From Paracoccaceae bacterium (GTDB taxonomy: Bacteria; Pseudomonadota; Alphaproteobacteria; Rhodobacterales; Rhodobacteraceae): a DNA stretch of 40,133 nucleotides. The notes beneath the pieces are model-generated. The model saw nothing but the letters and a program-made list of their open reading frames with translations, made no database searches and was not told where the DNA came from. Below are positions 1-8,673 of this stretch, one piece after another. Both the position numbers and the translations under genes were made by a program. Each line of letters begins with the position of its first letter. Position 1 is the first letter of the stretch. The DNA lies in NCBI GenBank assembly GCA_013373325.1, contig JABXIA010000027.1:1-40133 (forward strand). Reading direction: 5' to 3'.

Positions 1-197
1 AGACACCCCCTGCGGGCGGGCCGGGGTGCGGATGTGGCAAAAGTTAGTACATTATCAACACTTTAACCAGCATGTTAGGCAAATTTTAAGGGATATTAAC
101 GCCCCCGCCGAACCCAAGCCGCAGCCCGCTCAGATCAGCCCGAAATCACCAGAAGCAACCGCCGCCGACGCAATCAGACCATTGGCCAGCAAGTTGC

Positions 198-1238
198 TCA
201 GCCAGCCGCGTTGGGCAAGACTTCTGCGCGGTAGTACTCCTGATACCACTCAACGAAACGGGAAACACCTTCATGCACTGCAGTCTGCGGCTTATAGCCC
301 GTGAGACTTTGCAGCAGCGACGCGTCTGCCCAAGTGGCCGGCACATCACCGGCCTGCATTGGCATCAGGTTCTGCTGAGCCTTGCAGCCAGTGGCCGCTT
401 CGATGGCTTCAATAAAGGTTGTCAGCCGGACGGACTCGGAATTGCCGATATTGACGATCCTGTGCGGCGCAACCGGCGAAAGACTGTCTCCCTCCGGCAC
501 AACACCGTCTGCCGGGCGGACCGGTACCGCATCCAGCAACAGGCAGATTGCTTCAACCAAATCAGTTACATAGGTAAAGTCACGCTTCATGTCTCCGAAA
601 TTGTAAACGTCTATCGGCTTACCTTCGAAGATCGCCTTGGTGAATTTGAACAAGGCCATATCCGGCCGCCCCCATGGACCGTAGACGGTGAAGAAGCGGA
701 ACATGGTAACCGGCAAGCCGAACAGATGCGCATAGGAATGTGCCATATTTTCAGTCGCCTTCTTGGTAGCGGCATAGAAGGACATCTGGTAATCGGCCTT
801 CTGGGTTTCCTTGTAGGGCATTTCAGTATTGGCGCCAAAGGCTGACGACGTGGAAGCCAGCAGCATGTGGAGCGGAGGATAAGCGCGAGCAGCCTCCAAG
901 ATTTCGAAAGTGCCGGTTACATTGCTTTCCAAATAGGACCGCGGATTTTCGATAGAAAATCGCACCCCGGCTTGTGCTGCGAGATGCACAACGTAGTCCG
1001 GCCTGTGCGCTGCAAACAGATCCGGCATGATACCCGGCTCTTCAATACTGCGGTTGACCACTGTGAAATCAGGGTACTGTTCCAGCATCGCCTGACGGTC
1101 TTTTTTGAGCTGGACACTATAGTAGTCAGAGAGGTTATCGATCCCCAAAACGCGAAAGCCGGCCTCCAGCAGCAGCTGGCACAGGTGGTAGCCAATAAAT
1201 CCGGATGACCCGGTTACAAGGACGGTTTTCTGGGTCAT
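198..1238 (-). CDS. NAD-dependent epimerase, UDP-glucuronate 4-epimerase-like
   Basis: A 346-residue extended short-chain dehydrogenase/epimerase. It starts with the NAD-binding Rossmann glycine motif TGSSGFIG (Gly10, Gly13, Gly16) and has the catalytic YAATK motif (Tyr155, Lys159), with a Ser/Thr cluster near residue 130. The stretch TVYGPWGRPDMA is typical of the UDP-glucuronate/galacturonate 4-epimerase branch, which supplies sugar nucleotides for capsule, LPS or exopolysaccharide. The reading frame is open 55 codons further upstream, but the ATG at 1238 is chosen because AGGAG lies just before it and the Rossmann strand begins at once. No partner polysaccharide genes are visible; the window edge lies just downstream. 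The exact sugar specificity is inferred only. Confidence 0.9.
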   Translation of the reverse strand: MTQKTVLVTGSSGFIGYHLCQLLLEAGFRVLGIDNLSDYYSVQLKKDRQAMLEQYPDFTVVNRSIEEPGIMPDLFAAHRPDYVVHLAAQAGVRFSIENPRSYLESNVTGTFEILEAARAYPPLHMLLASTSSAFGANTEMPYKETQKADYQMSFYAATKKATENMAHSYAHLFGLPVTMFRFFTVYGPWGRPDMALFKFTKAIFEGKPIDVYNFGDMKRDFTYVTDLVEAICLLLDAVPVRPADGVVPEGDSLSPVAPHRIVNIGNSESVRLTTFIEAIEAATGCKAQQNLMPMQAGDVPATWADASLLQSLTGYKPQTAVHEGVSRFVEWYQEYYRAEVLPNAAG

Positions 1239-1500
1239 TTGTCTGCTCCTAGATCTGTCTGAGCTGCCAAGGTTGAAGCCCGGCGCAATGGTGCTGTTTT
1301 CTCTTTCGCCACGGCACCCGCAGTAATTTATGGCAAACCAAGTTGGGTCACGCCATGCCCGGTGGTCTTGCACAATACGTAAGCCACAGAAAAGGTTAAA
1401 CAACCCAGTTCGTGTTACTCACCAGGAATACGAAGCCCACACGAGAAACAGGCCTAGCTGCGGCTTTATGCCCATTCCTTCAGCCAACGGCGGGCGAACA

Positions 1501-2205
1501 TCAGCTAGTTTGCCGCCCTTCGCCCATGTACAGCTTTTGCATATCCACGAAGCATCCGTTCTCCAGCCGCTGCCGGATCGCTGCCCAGGCTTCAGGGTTA
1601 CCCTGGATGGCCCTGTAAAGCTCCGCCGGGATTGTCATATATTCGAGAAACTGCTCTGATCCGGTCTCCAGCCAGGCGAAGACATAGCCGTCAGTCTCCT
1701 CATCCGCCTCAACCAGGCGCAGTTCTATGCCTTCGGCCATCGGAACCGACTCCACGCTGCGCAGGATGTGCAGCTTCATCATCTCGACGAGAGCATCATC
1801 GAGGCCCAGCTGTCTGACCAACAGTTTTTCCCGCACCGCGGGCCAGCCGAAGGTCAGCCGCACCGCCAGGCCGCTGCCGACGTCTCGGGCCGCTGCGGGG
1901 GCCTTCGCCCCGTAGCTGGTATCGAACAGGGCCTTGGCCTCGTCCTCCAGCTCCAGGTGGTCACGCAGACGGCTGGCGGGCATTGCGGCGATCCATTGTC
2001 CGCGGCCCGCATCCAGGTAGTTGAACTGCGGCTGCAGCCGGAAACCTTCGCCGCAGGTGCCGCATTCGGCGTCCTGGAACCGGTTCTCCAGGATGTCTTC
2101 GCGCAGGTCGGGGCGGCGGTCAGCGTTCACGCTGCCCACGGCCATCATGGTCACCGGTGCCTCGCAGTGCGGGCAAACCAGATTGACAGGGTGAAATAGA
2201 GACAT
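1501..2205 (-). CDS. CpXC-domain protein
   Basis: A 234-residue soluble protein with two cysteine pairs near the N-terminus, CPHC (Cys11, Cys14) and CGTC (Cys48, Cys51). Together with a following segment rich in aromatic and glutamine residues, this matches the CpXC domain, a putative zinc-binding family of unknown function. There is no signal peptide or membrane segment. It begins 22 bases after the stop of the giant metallopeptidase-like gene on the same strand, with an AAAGG ribosome site, so the two are probably co-transcribed. The C-terminal half (about residues 110-234) is not recognised. The pairing with the giant protein is the only clue to its role. Confidence 0.8.
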   Translation of the reverse strand: MSLFHPVNLVCPHCEAPVTMMAVGSVNADRRPDLREDILENRFQDAECGTCGEGFRLQPQFNYLDAGRGQWIAAMPASRLRDHLELEDEAKALFDTSYGAKAPAAARDVGSGLAVRLTFGWPAVREKLLVRQLGLDDALVEMMKLHILRSVESVPMAEGIELRLVEADEETDGYVFAWLETGSEQFLEYMTIPAELYRAIQGNPEAWAAIRQRLENGCFVDMQKLYMGEGRQTS

Positions 2206-2227
2206 TGGTCAGCAGCCTTTCAATGGG

Positions 2228-5200
2228 TCAGAGTTTCGACAGCCAGCCAACGGCGGGGTGGTTCGGCTTCAGCTTCCCGGAGTGATAGGCGGCATAAAGC
2301 TCTGAGAACCACTCCCCCGGCGCCCGGAACTGGTAGCCTGTGATCCCCTTTGCGCGCTCGCTCAGAAGGTAAGAATTCCAGGCGTTGGGGTAACTTTCCT
2401 GGTAGACCACGCCGCCGATCGCCAGCTTCTTGGCAGTTGCCATGCTGGACCAGGGCTGCGCCGGTTCCGACGCCATGTCGACAAAGGCCTGCATCTGGAT
2501 ACGGCGGCTTTCCCAATCCTCTTCGGAGCAGGTTTCGTCCTCCGGTTTGGAAGGCACATGGGCACTTTTGTTATGCGCCATGTATTCGGTGACATAAGCG
2601 GTGTCATAGCTGAATTTCTTGGCGATCTTGTCCGCGATACCGGAGATATCCATACCGTGCTCTGTCCAGCCTCCGTATTCCTTCTTCTTGCCGTTGCTGT
2701 TCATGAAACCATGCTTGTCGTCCACCGCGTGGCCAACCTCATGCAGGGTGTTCCAGTTAAAGAAGGTGACCGGCTCCTCATTGGCGGGCTTGCATTTCTC
2801 CAGTTCCGCACGCTCTTCCGGGGTGGCGGCATCATCCAGGCTGCCCACAGCGTCGTCACTGCCGAAGGCATAGTTGGGCGACGCTCCGGCATCCCCCTCA
2901 TGCATCACAATCCGCTTCTTATCTCCCTGGTACATTGAACCGCCTTTGGCCGCCTCGTTCACGGCGAATTTTTGCAGCGAGTCATTGTTCAGCGTGTGAT
3001 CCAGCGGCAGGTCCTGCATAGCCTTGTAGAAGGCGACGATATTCGGCCCCTTCAGGTTGTTGTCAGCAATCTCCGAAGCAGGAGCCAGGTTCTCGTTGCT
3101 GAAATTCTTGATATCGCACCCGAACCGCGCCTTGAAGGCGACCTTGACCACGGCGCGCTGCGCCTCCGGTTCCAGGTTGTCGATCATCGCATCCAGTTCC
3201 GCGGTGCCGTTGGGCCGCGACAGGATTTCCTTGATATCGTCTTCCTTGGGCGGTGTGTTGGCACGCATTTCTGCCATCACAAAGGCGCTGGTGCCGATGG
3301 CGCGGGCCTCTTCCAGCAGCTTTACACCGTAGCCCGGTTTTTTGCCCGACACGGCCGCCGCTGCATCACCCAGTTTCTTGCGCATGGTGTCGATGCTGGG
3401 CTTGATGGCGTAGCGGTGCTCGTGTTTTTCCAGCACTGCCAGGCGCGGCTCGACCTCCGGCTTGGCGCGCAGCTCCTTGTACTGCTTGTGCTGCTCCGCC
3501 ATTTCCAGAGCGGTCTTGGTCTGGGCGATGGCGGCCTCGATATCGGCGCTGACCTTGGCGTAGTTCTGGCCGCCCTTGGCGGCTGTTTCGGCACCGTCCA
3601 GCAGCTTTGCAACCGCGTCCGTCTCATCCTTCACATAGGCGGCCTCGGCGTGGCTTGTGACGGGCGGCAGGGCGGCGCGGGCGCGGGCGATTTCCTGCGC
3701 GATGAAGGCATATTGTGAGATCACCTCATTGGCAGTGTTGCAGGCTTCCAGCGCTGCCTTGAGATGGCCCTTGGCGGTCTTGGCGTCCAGTCCGTCCTTC
3801 TGGCAGTTCTCAATCTCGGCATTGGCGGTGTCCAGATGGGTCTTGGCGACGTCGGCGTTCTCGCGGCTGCCCACTGCCTTGATCGACAGTTTCGCCGCCT
3901 GCACCTGCGGCCACCAGGGGGCGCTGTCCTCGTCGCCGCCGATGGCGGAGTTCACCGCCTCAAGGATGCCATGGGTATTGGCGGAGCTGATCGCCTCCTC
4001 GGCAGATTTGACCACTTCCTCAGCCATGGTCTTGGCGGTGGCATAATCGCTGGCTGCCAGCTTGGTTAGGTTGTCGTATTTTGCGGTCAACCGGGTCAGC
4101 TGAGCCTGAATCGCGTCGGCGTGTTTGTGGCCCTTGGCCTCGGCCAGCTTGGCCTCGGCGGCGGCGCGGGCGGGTTCGAAATCGGACGAGCCCTTGACCG
4201 ACTTCAGCAGCGCCTTGGCGTCCTCAGCGATCTGCTTCAGCAGCTTGATCGCCTGGGTATAATCGTTGTCGGTCAAATCGGTCCGAGCAGTGTCGAGCTT
4301 GGCGGCCGCCAGGCGGTCGGTCAGCGTCTTGATCCGGTCCTTGGTGGCATCATTACTTTCCGGCGCCAGCACATCCACCGCCGCTTGAGTGTCTGTCACA
4401 GTTTGGTTGTAGGGAGCGGCTGCGGCTAGCAGGAGCTTGCAGGCCTCGATCTTCTGATAGGCCTTTTCGAACATCTTGAGCGCGGCCGAATAGGTATGGG
4501 CGGCCTTCATCGCCTCGTATTTGGCGAAATCGGCATCGGCGCGGGCAATCTGGTGTACCCCGGCCTCCTTGCCCGGGCCGATCAGCGTTGCGCGTGGTGT
4601 TCTAAAGAAGGGAGTTTCCCAGCCCAGTACGGTTTTCAGGGTCTTCAGATCCTCGTCCGTTGCCTTCTCCCAGTCTGCGGCGGCCTTGGCCTTCTCGGCG
4701 GCGGCCTTGAAATCGCGGGCCGTCTGCTTGGCGGTGCTTTCGTCGAGCAATTCCTGGACATCGGTCTTGCGGTGGGTCAGCTGGGTTTCGACATCGCCGC
4801 CCTCAGTGGTGATCTTGGTGATGATCGCCGTGGCCTTGGTGCGGTCCGCCTTGATAGTCTTGTAAAGATCTCCATCCGCGCGGGCTTGTTCGGCAATATT
4901 GCGGGCCGTGCCAATTTTGGCTTCAGCGCCCTTGTAGTCATAGGCTTCCGGCTTGATCAGGTCGTCAGCTTCGCCGGTAAGCCGGGCGATGTCATCCAGA
5001 TGCGGCTGCAGGCAATTAGCATCGCTCAGCGGCACCAGCGCCGCCGCCTGCGCGGCCAGCGAGGCCTTCAACTCGCCATAGGCGCTATGCTGGTGGATAA
5101 GCACCATGGCCATCTTCAGGTTCGAGATGGCATTGTCCAGATGCGCCCGGGCATCATCGTATTTCTTGGCCGTCTTGGCCTTTTCAGCCTCTGCCGCAGG

Positions 5201-7765
5201 CAATTGCGCCTTTGCGATCAGCGCAGTGAAGTCATTTCCGGTGTCCGCCGCGACCACCTTGTCGCGGATTCCAGTGAAGACCTTGAAGGCCGGATCCCAA
5301 TTCTTTTTCAGATCGTCGAGCGCGGCGGTATCGGTCATCCCGTCCAGCTCCACCGCGGCCTCTGCCGCGGCCTTGGCGCTGTCCGCACGTTTTTCGGCAT
5401 CCGCGACGCAAGCATTGGCAGTGGTGAAATCCAGTTTCAGCGCCGCTGCCGCTGCCTCCGCCATCAGTGCCTTGACGTCTTCCAACATCGCTGCAGCCTG
5501 CGGCACGTTCTTCAGGGGATCGATTTTACCCTGAACCGCGATGCGTTTTTCCTTGTAGGCCTTGCAGGCATCCGCCTGGGCAGTTGCGGCGGGCCAATCG
5601 CTCTGGGTGCCGCTCAGCAGGGTCAGGGCGGTCGAGTATTTGTGCAGCACCGCCTCAGCCTTGGCAGATGCCAGATCGGCCTCCATCTTGAGGATGAGAA
5701 CTTGGATGCCCGAGGCGCCGTCGTGGTCCTTGAACTCCTTCAGCTTGGCCTCGAATGCCGTGAGTTTGGGGCCGTACTGCTGAACAACCGGGATTTCCTT
5801 TTCGATGAAGGGGCGGATATCCCAGAACTTACCCAAAAGCTTGATAGACTCGGTGTAGTCCTTGCTCGTGGCCACGTCTGAACTGGTGTAAAAACCATTG
5901 GCCTCATCCAGCTTGTCTTGCAGCAGTGCTTTTACCGGCGCAGCAAGACCTGCCCAGCTGTCAACCCAGGTCTTGGCCTTGGGCCGCCAATCTTCATAAA
6001 GCTTGCGCTGCTTTCGTACTTTGGCGGTACTTTCATGAGCCTTCGCGATCTCGTCCAGCTTCTGGATGCCATCCTTGAATTTCTTGGCGGCTTTGTCCTG
6101 CTGCGCCGCATCATACAACCGCTCCATTTCGCGTGCGGCGTCATCCACTGCCGGATCGCCGACTGTTACACCGCGGGCCGCATCGGCCAGCGCCTTGCGG
6201 TCGGGGTCGAGCGCCATTAAATGGGCGAACTCATCTGCCAGGATTTCGCCCTTGGCAATCTCCGCTTCGGCAGCGGTCAAGTCGGCGGTGGCAGTTTTCA
6301 GATCATGCGCTTTGGCCTTGTCCACCGCGGCGGTGCGCAAGCCCTTGATGCGGGTGATCTCGGGCGCGATCTCGGGCGCTGCAGCCTTTGGGTGGCTGGT
6401 CAGCGGCACCATCCGCAGATCGAAGATCTCCAGCGCCTTCTGAAACGCGGTCTTGGCCTGGGTGTCGGCGGCAACCGCTTTTTCCAGCGCGTCCAGCGCC
6501 TTTTCGCCGGCATCCAGCTTGGTGCCGCTGGCATCCACGGGCTGGGCCTTAACCTGCGCGGCCAGCGCCGCGACCTTGTCGAGCGCGGCCTTCCACTTGT
6601 CCGGGGTCTGGCTGACCGCTTCCGGCACCATGGTGTTGTAGGTCTTGACCGGCCCGTCCTTCAGCGCCTTGAGCGCGGCCTCGATCCGGGCGATCTGTTC
6701 GTCGACGGTGGCGTCCCCGGTCTCGCTGCCGGTGTCGCCGGAGGGCGGCGCGGCCTGTTCCGGCGCCTTGGCCGGGGCTTCGGGTTTGGTTGCGGTCGCG
6801 GCATCACCGCCTGCTGCTGCTTCGGTGCTGGCAGGACCCGCCTCCCCGCAGCCTGCCTCGGCGGCGGCCTGGCGGGCCTTGGAAATCGCCTGCGCCAGCG
6901 GGCCGACTGCCTTGAGCGCGCCCTCATAATCCGGCGGGCTGGCAGCGGCGCGGGCTTTAATCTGTATCCAGACGGTTTCGATCTTCTCCGACTGCGCGGT
7001 CTTCAGTGCGAGCACCTCGCCGATCAGCGGCTCCAGCTTGGTCGCTGCCTGCTGCCATTTTCCCTCCAGCAAGCTTTGCCGCTTTGCCCGCGCGGCGGCG
7101 TCCTGGGCGGCGGTCTTCATCTCCGCCGAGAGCTTGGCGACATGCTCCAGAGCGGCGGTAAAGCCGCTGCCCTCGGCCTTGGCCTGGATCGCCTTCCACA
7201 GCGCCTCTGCCTTGGAGAGGTCGATGCCGGCGATATCGCGGAGCTTGGCCATGTTGGCCTCGACCTTGACGGCTGTGGTTTTCCACTTGGCCGCTGCCGG
7301 ATCCGGTTCGGCGGAAGGGGCGGCCGGCGCCTCTGCTGGCGCTTCGGTGGCGGTATCGCCGCTGGCGGCCGGTGCGGCCTGCGGGACGTCCTCTGCCGTT
7401 TCATCTTCGTCATCGGACTCCGACTCGACGACATTGCCAGACGGGTCGAGAATGAGGATCTTGTATTTGAGCCCGACCACCATGAACATCTTCTTGGCCT
7501 TGCGGGCCATGCCGGGCACGACCTTGCCCTCGACCGACATCGACAGTTCCTTGCCGTCCAGCTTCAGGGTGCCGAAGCTGAACTGCGGGGTTTCACCATC
7601 AGATTTTGCCTGCTTGCCCAGCAGCTTGGCAGCCTTGGTCTTGTGGGTCAGGAACACCGAATTCTCGATCTTCTTGCCAAAACACAACCCAAAGGACAGC
7701 TCACGCTTGCGGGCGATTGCCATCTGTTGCTTGATTTCTTTTGCAGCGGATCCATCAAGAGGCAT
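2228..7765 (-). CDS. Giant helical-repeat protein with C-terminal zinc metallopeptidase domain
   Basis: A 1,845-residue protein with no signal peptide and no membrane segment. Visible parts, in order: a compact N-terminal domain (about 1-113, mixed beta strands, containing GLCFGKK and KYKILILDPSG); an acidic Glu/Asp/Ala/Pro linker (about 114-160); a very long Ala/Lys/Glu-rich helical region (about 160-1,560) with recurring Y-x-x-A...LL...A units that suggest stacked helical hairpins, broken by a second Ala/Pro/Thr-rich linker (about 303-350); and a C-terminal domain with HEVGHAVDD (His1675, Glu1676, His1679) and a downstream GEWFSELY (Glu1818 or Glu1822 as possible third zinc ligand). That arrangement is typical of gluzincins, including lethal-factor-like peptidases. 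It shares a transcription unit with the CpXC gene. The function is not known; an exported effector or a cytosolic protease are both possible. Confidence 0.85.
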   Translation of the reverse strand: MPLDGSAAKEIKQQMAIARKRELSFGLCFGKKIENSVFLTHKTKAAKLLGKQAKSDGETPQFSFGTLKLDGKELSMSVEGKVVPGMARKAKKMFMVVGLKYKILILDPSGNVVESESDDEDETAEDVPQAAPAASGDTATEAPAEAPAAPSAEPDPAAAKWKTTAVKVEANMAKLRDIAGIDLSKAEALWKAIQAKAEGSGFTAALEHVAKLSAEMKTAAQDAAARAKRQSLLEGKWQQAATKLEPLIGEVLALKTAQSEKIETVWIQIKARAAASPPDYEGALKAVGPLAQAISKARQAAAEAGCGEAGPASTEAAAGGDAATATKPEAPAKAPEQAAPPSGDTGSETGDATVDEQIARIEAALKALKDGPVKTYNTMVPEAVSQTPDKWKAALDKVAALAAQVKAQPVDASGTKLDAGEKALDALEKAVAADTQAKTAFQKALEIFDLRMVPLTSHPKAAAPEIAPEITRIKGLRTAAVDKAKAHDLKTATADLTAAEAEIAKGEILADEFAHLMALDPDRKALADAARGVTVGDPAVDDAAREMERLYDAAQQDKAAKKFKDGIQKLDEIAKAHESTAKVRKQRKLYEDWRPKAKTWVDSWAGLAAPVKALLQDKLDEANGFYTSSDVATSKDYTESIKLLGKFWDIRPFIEKEIPVVQQYGPKLTAFEAKLKEFKDHDGASGIQVLILKMEADLASAKAEAVLHKYSTALTLLSGTQSDWPAATAQADACKAYKEKRIAVQGKIDPLKNVPQAAAMLEDVKALMAEAAAAALKLDFTTANACVADAEKRADSAKAAAEAAVELDGMTDTAALDDLKKNWDPAFKVFTGIRDKVVAADTGNDFTALIAKAQLPAAEAEKAKTAKKYDDARAHLDNAISNLKMAMVLIHQHSAYGELKASLAAQAAALVPLSDANCLQPHLDDIARLTGEADDLIKPEAYDYKGAEAKIGTARNIAEQARADGDLYKTIKADRTKATAIITKITTEGGDVETQLTHRKTDVQELLDESTAKQTARDFKAAAEKAKAAADWEKATDEDLKTLKTVLGWETPFFRTPRATLIGPGKEAGVHQIARADADFAKYEAMKAAHTYSAALKMFEKAYQKIEACKLLLAAAAPYNQTVTDTQAAVDVLAPESNDATKDRIKTLTDRLAAAKLDTARTDLTDNDYTQAIKLLKQIAEDAKALLKSVKGSSDFEPARAAAEAKLAEAKGHKHADAIQAQLTRLTAKYDNLTKLAASDYATAKTMAEEVVKSAEEAISSANTHGILEAVNSAIGGDEDSAPWWPQVQAAKLSIKAVGSRENADVAKTHLDTANAEIENCQKDGLDAKTAKGHLKAALEACNTANEVISQYAFIAQEIARARAALPPVTSHAEAAYVKDETDAVAKLLDGAETAAKGGQNYAKVSADIEAAIAQTKTALEMAEQHKQYKELRAKPEVEPRLAVLEKHEHRYAIKPSIDTMRKKLGDAAAAVSGKKPGYGVKLLEEARAIGTSAFVMAEMRANTPPKEDDIKEILSRPNGTAELDAMIDNLEPEAQRAVVKVAFKARFGCDIKNFSNENLAPASEIADNNLKGPNIVAFYKAMQDLPLDHTLNNDSLQKFAVNEAAKGGSMYQGDKKRIVMHEGDAGASPNYAFGSDDAVGSLDDAATPEERAELEKCKPANEEPVTFFNWNTLHEVGHAVDDKHGFMNSNGKKKEYGGWTEHGMDISGIADKIAKKFSYDTAYVTEYMAHNKSAHVPSKPEDETCSEEDWESRRIQMQAFVDMASEPAQPWSSMATAKKLAIGGVVYQESYPNAWNSYLLSERAKGITGYQFRAPGEWFSELYAAYHSGKLKPNHPAVGWLSKL

Positions 7766-7850
7766 AGGGCAGCTCCCGGAACTGAAAAACCTTTTAAAAA
7801 TAGCAAGTTAACGCCATCACCCTTGCAGCGTTGCATGGAAGCCGGATTCC

Positions 7851-7870
7851 GACAAGATTTTTCTCTTGTC
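7851..7870. promoter_or_regulatory. Palindrome upstream of giant protein gene (possible operator)
   Basis: A perfect 7-base inverted repeat, GACAAGA, six-base spacer, TCTTGTC, lies 86 bases upstream of the giant gene's start and 55 bases upstream of the META-domain gene on the other strand. On the minus strand a TTGACA -35-like hexamer overlaps one arm, although no clean -10 follows at 17 bases. It could be an operator for one or both divergent genes. This is inference from symmetry and position only. Confidence 0.35.
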
Positions 7871-7924
7871 AAGTGATGCAAGCTCAGCAGACTCCCATAG
7901 CATGATTATCAAGGTGAAACGGCT

Positions 7925-8425
7925 ATGAGATTCCGGCCGTTGCAGGAACAGAAGTCTAGGAAACCGCGCCGGATCCAACGGGCGTTTCTTGGGATCTTTG
8001 CTGGTGTCTGCTGCGGGTTGGCTGCATGGTCCTTTGCCTCTGACAGCAAAACCGGTCAAGGCGAAGGAACACCAATGCCAGCAACCACCGCAACAGATTT
8101 GAATGGCCCCTGGATTGTGAAGAAGATCAAGGGCATCGACCTTGAGCCGTTCGGTGATCTGCGGTTCGACTTTGACGCTGGCACGCTCTATGGCTCCAGC
8201 CCCTGCCGCAGTTTCACAACAACTTTCGGAGCTGACTTGCAAAACCTGATGTTTTCGCCCGTACAGATGGGCGGTGGGCTATGCGACGAAGAGGCCATGA
8301 TCATTGAACGAGACTTCATGCAGCAGATCAGTCTAGTTAACCGCATGGAAATGGATGAGGAAGGTCGACTGGTAATGTATAACTTTGATCAGCCACTGCT
8401 GTGGGCCAAGCGGCTGGCAGACTGA
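7925..8425 (+). CDS. META/HslJ-like domain protein, membrane-anchored or secreted
   Basis: A 166-residue protein with an Arg/Lys-rich N-terminus, a hydrophobic segment (about residues 19-38, signal anchor or signal peptide), then a domain starting LNGPWIVKKIKG. Its pattern of LRFDF, a Gly/Ser turn with a single Cys (SSPCRSF), MFSPVQMGGGLCDEE and a terminal beta strand follows the META domain of HslJ-type proteins, where the Cys positions normally hold the GCN and mxC motifs. HslJ-like proteins are envelope-associated and linked to novobiocin or heat stress resistance in E. coli. The ATG follows AAGGTGA. It is divergent from the giant gene; no operon partner follows. Confidence 0.7.
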   Translation: MRFRPLQEQKSRKPRRIQRAFLGIFAGVCCGLAAWSFASDSKTGQGEGTPMPATTATDLNGPWIVKKIKGIDLEPFGDLRFDFDAGTLYGSSPCRSFTTTFGADLQNLMFSPVQMGGGLCDEEAMIIERDFMQQISLVNRMEMDEEGRLVMYNFDQPLLWAKRLAD

Positions 8426-8673
8426 CAGGCCGCTCCGGCAGCCATGGCACCGCTTTCCTTTGCTTAGTTCAAGCGGCGTTTTTCTCTGTCCCTGATCCGA
8501 AGCTCAGGACGGAGCCGGTGAATGCAAGTCATTGCCGCTATTGAGGCTAGTAAGTCTCTAACAGTATTCGGAGGCCGTCGGGGAAGGGCTGGGGGCCGCA
8601 ATGGCGCAATCCGGCTGACATCCTCCTTAAATCGTAGACGCTTTCGGCGCTGACCGTGCTTCGATCTGACCCG

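Noticed and set aside
130-240. Protein-like text on the minus strand just past the epimerase stop
   Set aside because: It has no usable start apart from a GTG within the epimerase frame and only 37 codons; likely chance.
26-304. Plus-strand open frame overlapping the epimerase 3' end
   Set aside because: No ribosome site, biased low-complexity composition, and it overlaps a clear gene on the other strand.
4496-5881. 461-codon plus-strand frame opposite the giant gene
   Set aside because: An antisense frame opened by GC-rich, Ala-heavy codon use in the true gene; no start signal and no family features.
6221-7876. 551-codon plus-strand frame opposite the giant gene
   Set aside because: Arg/Gly/Leu-rich shadow of the Ala-rich minus-strand gene, with no ribosome site.
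8426-8673. Region between META-domain gene and IclR gene as a possible mobile element remnant
   Set aside because: No inverted repeats, transposase fragments or direct duplications seen.
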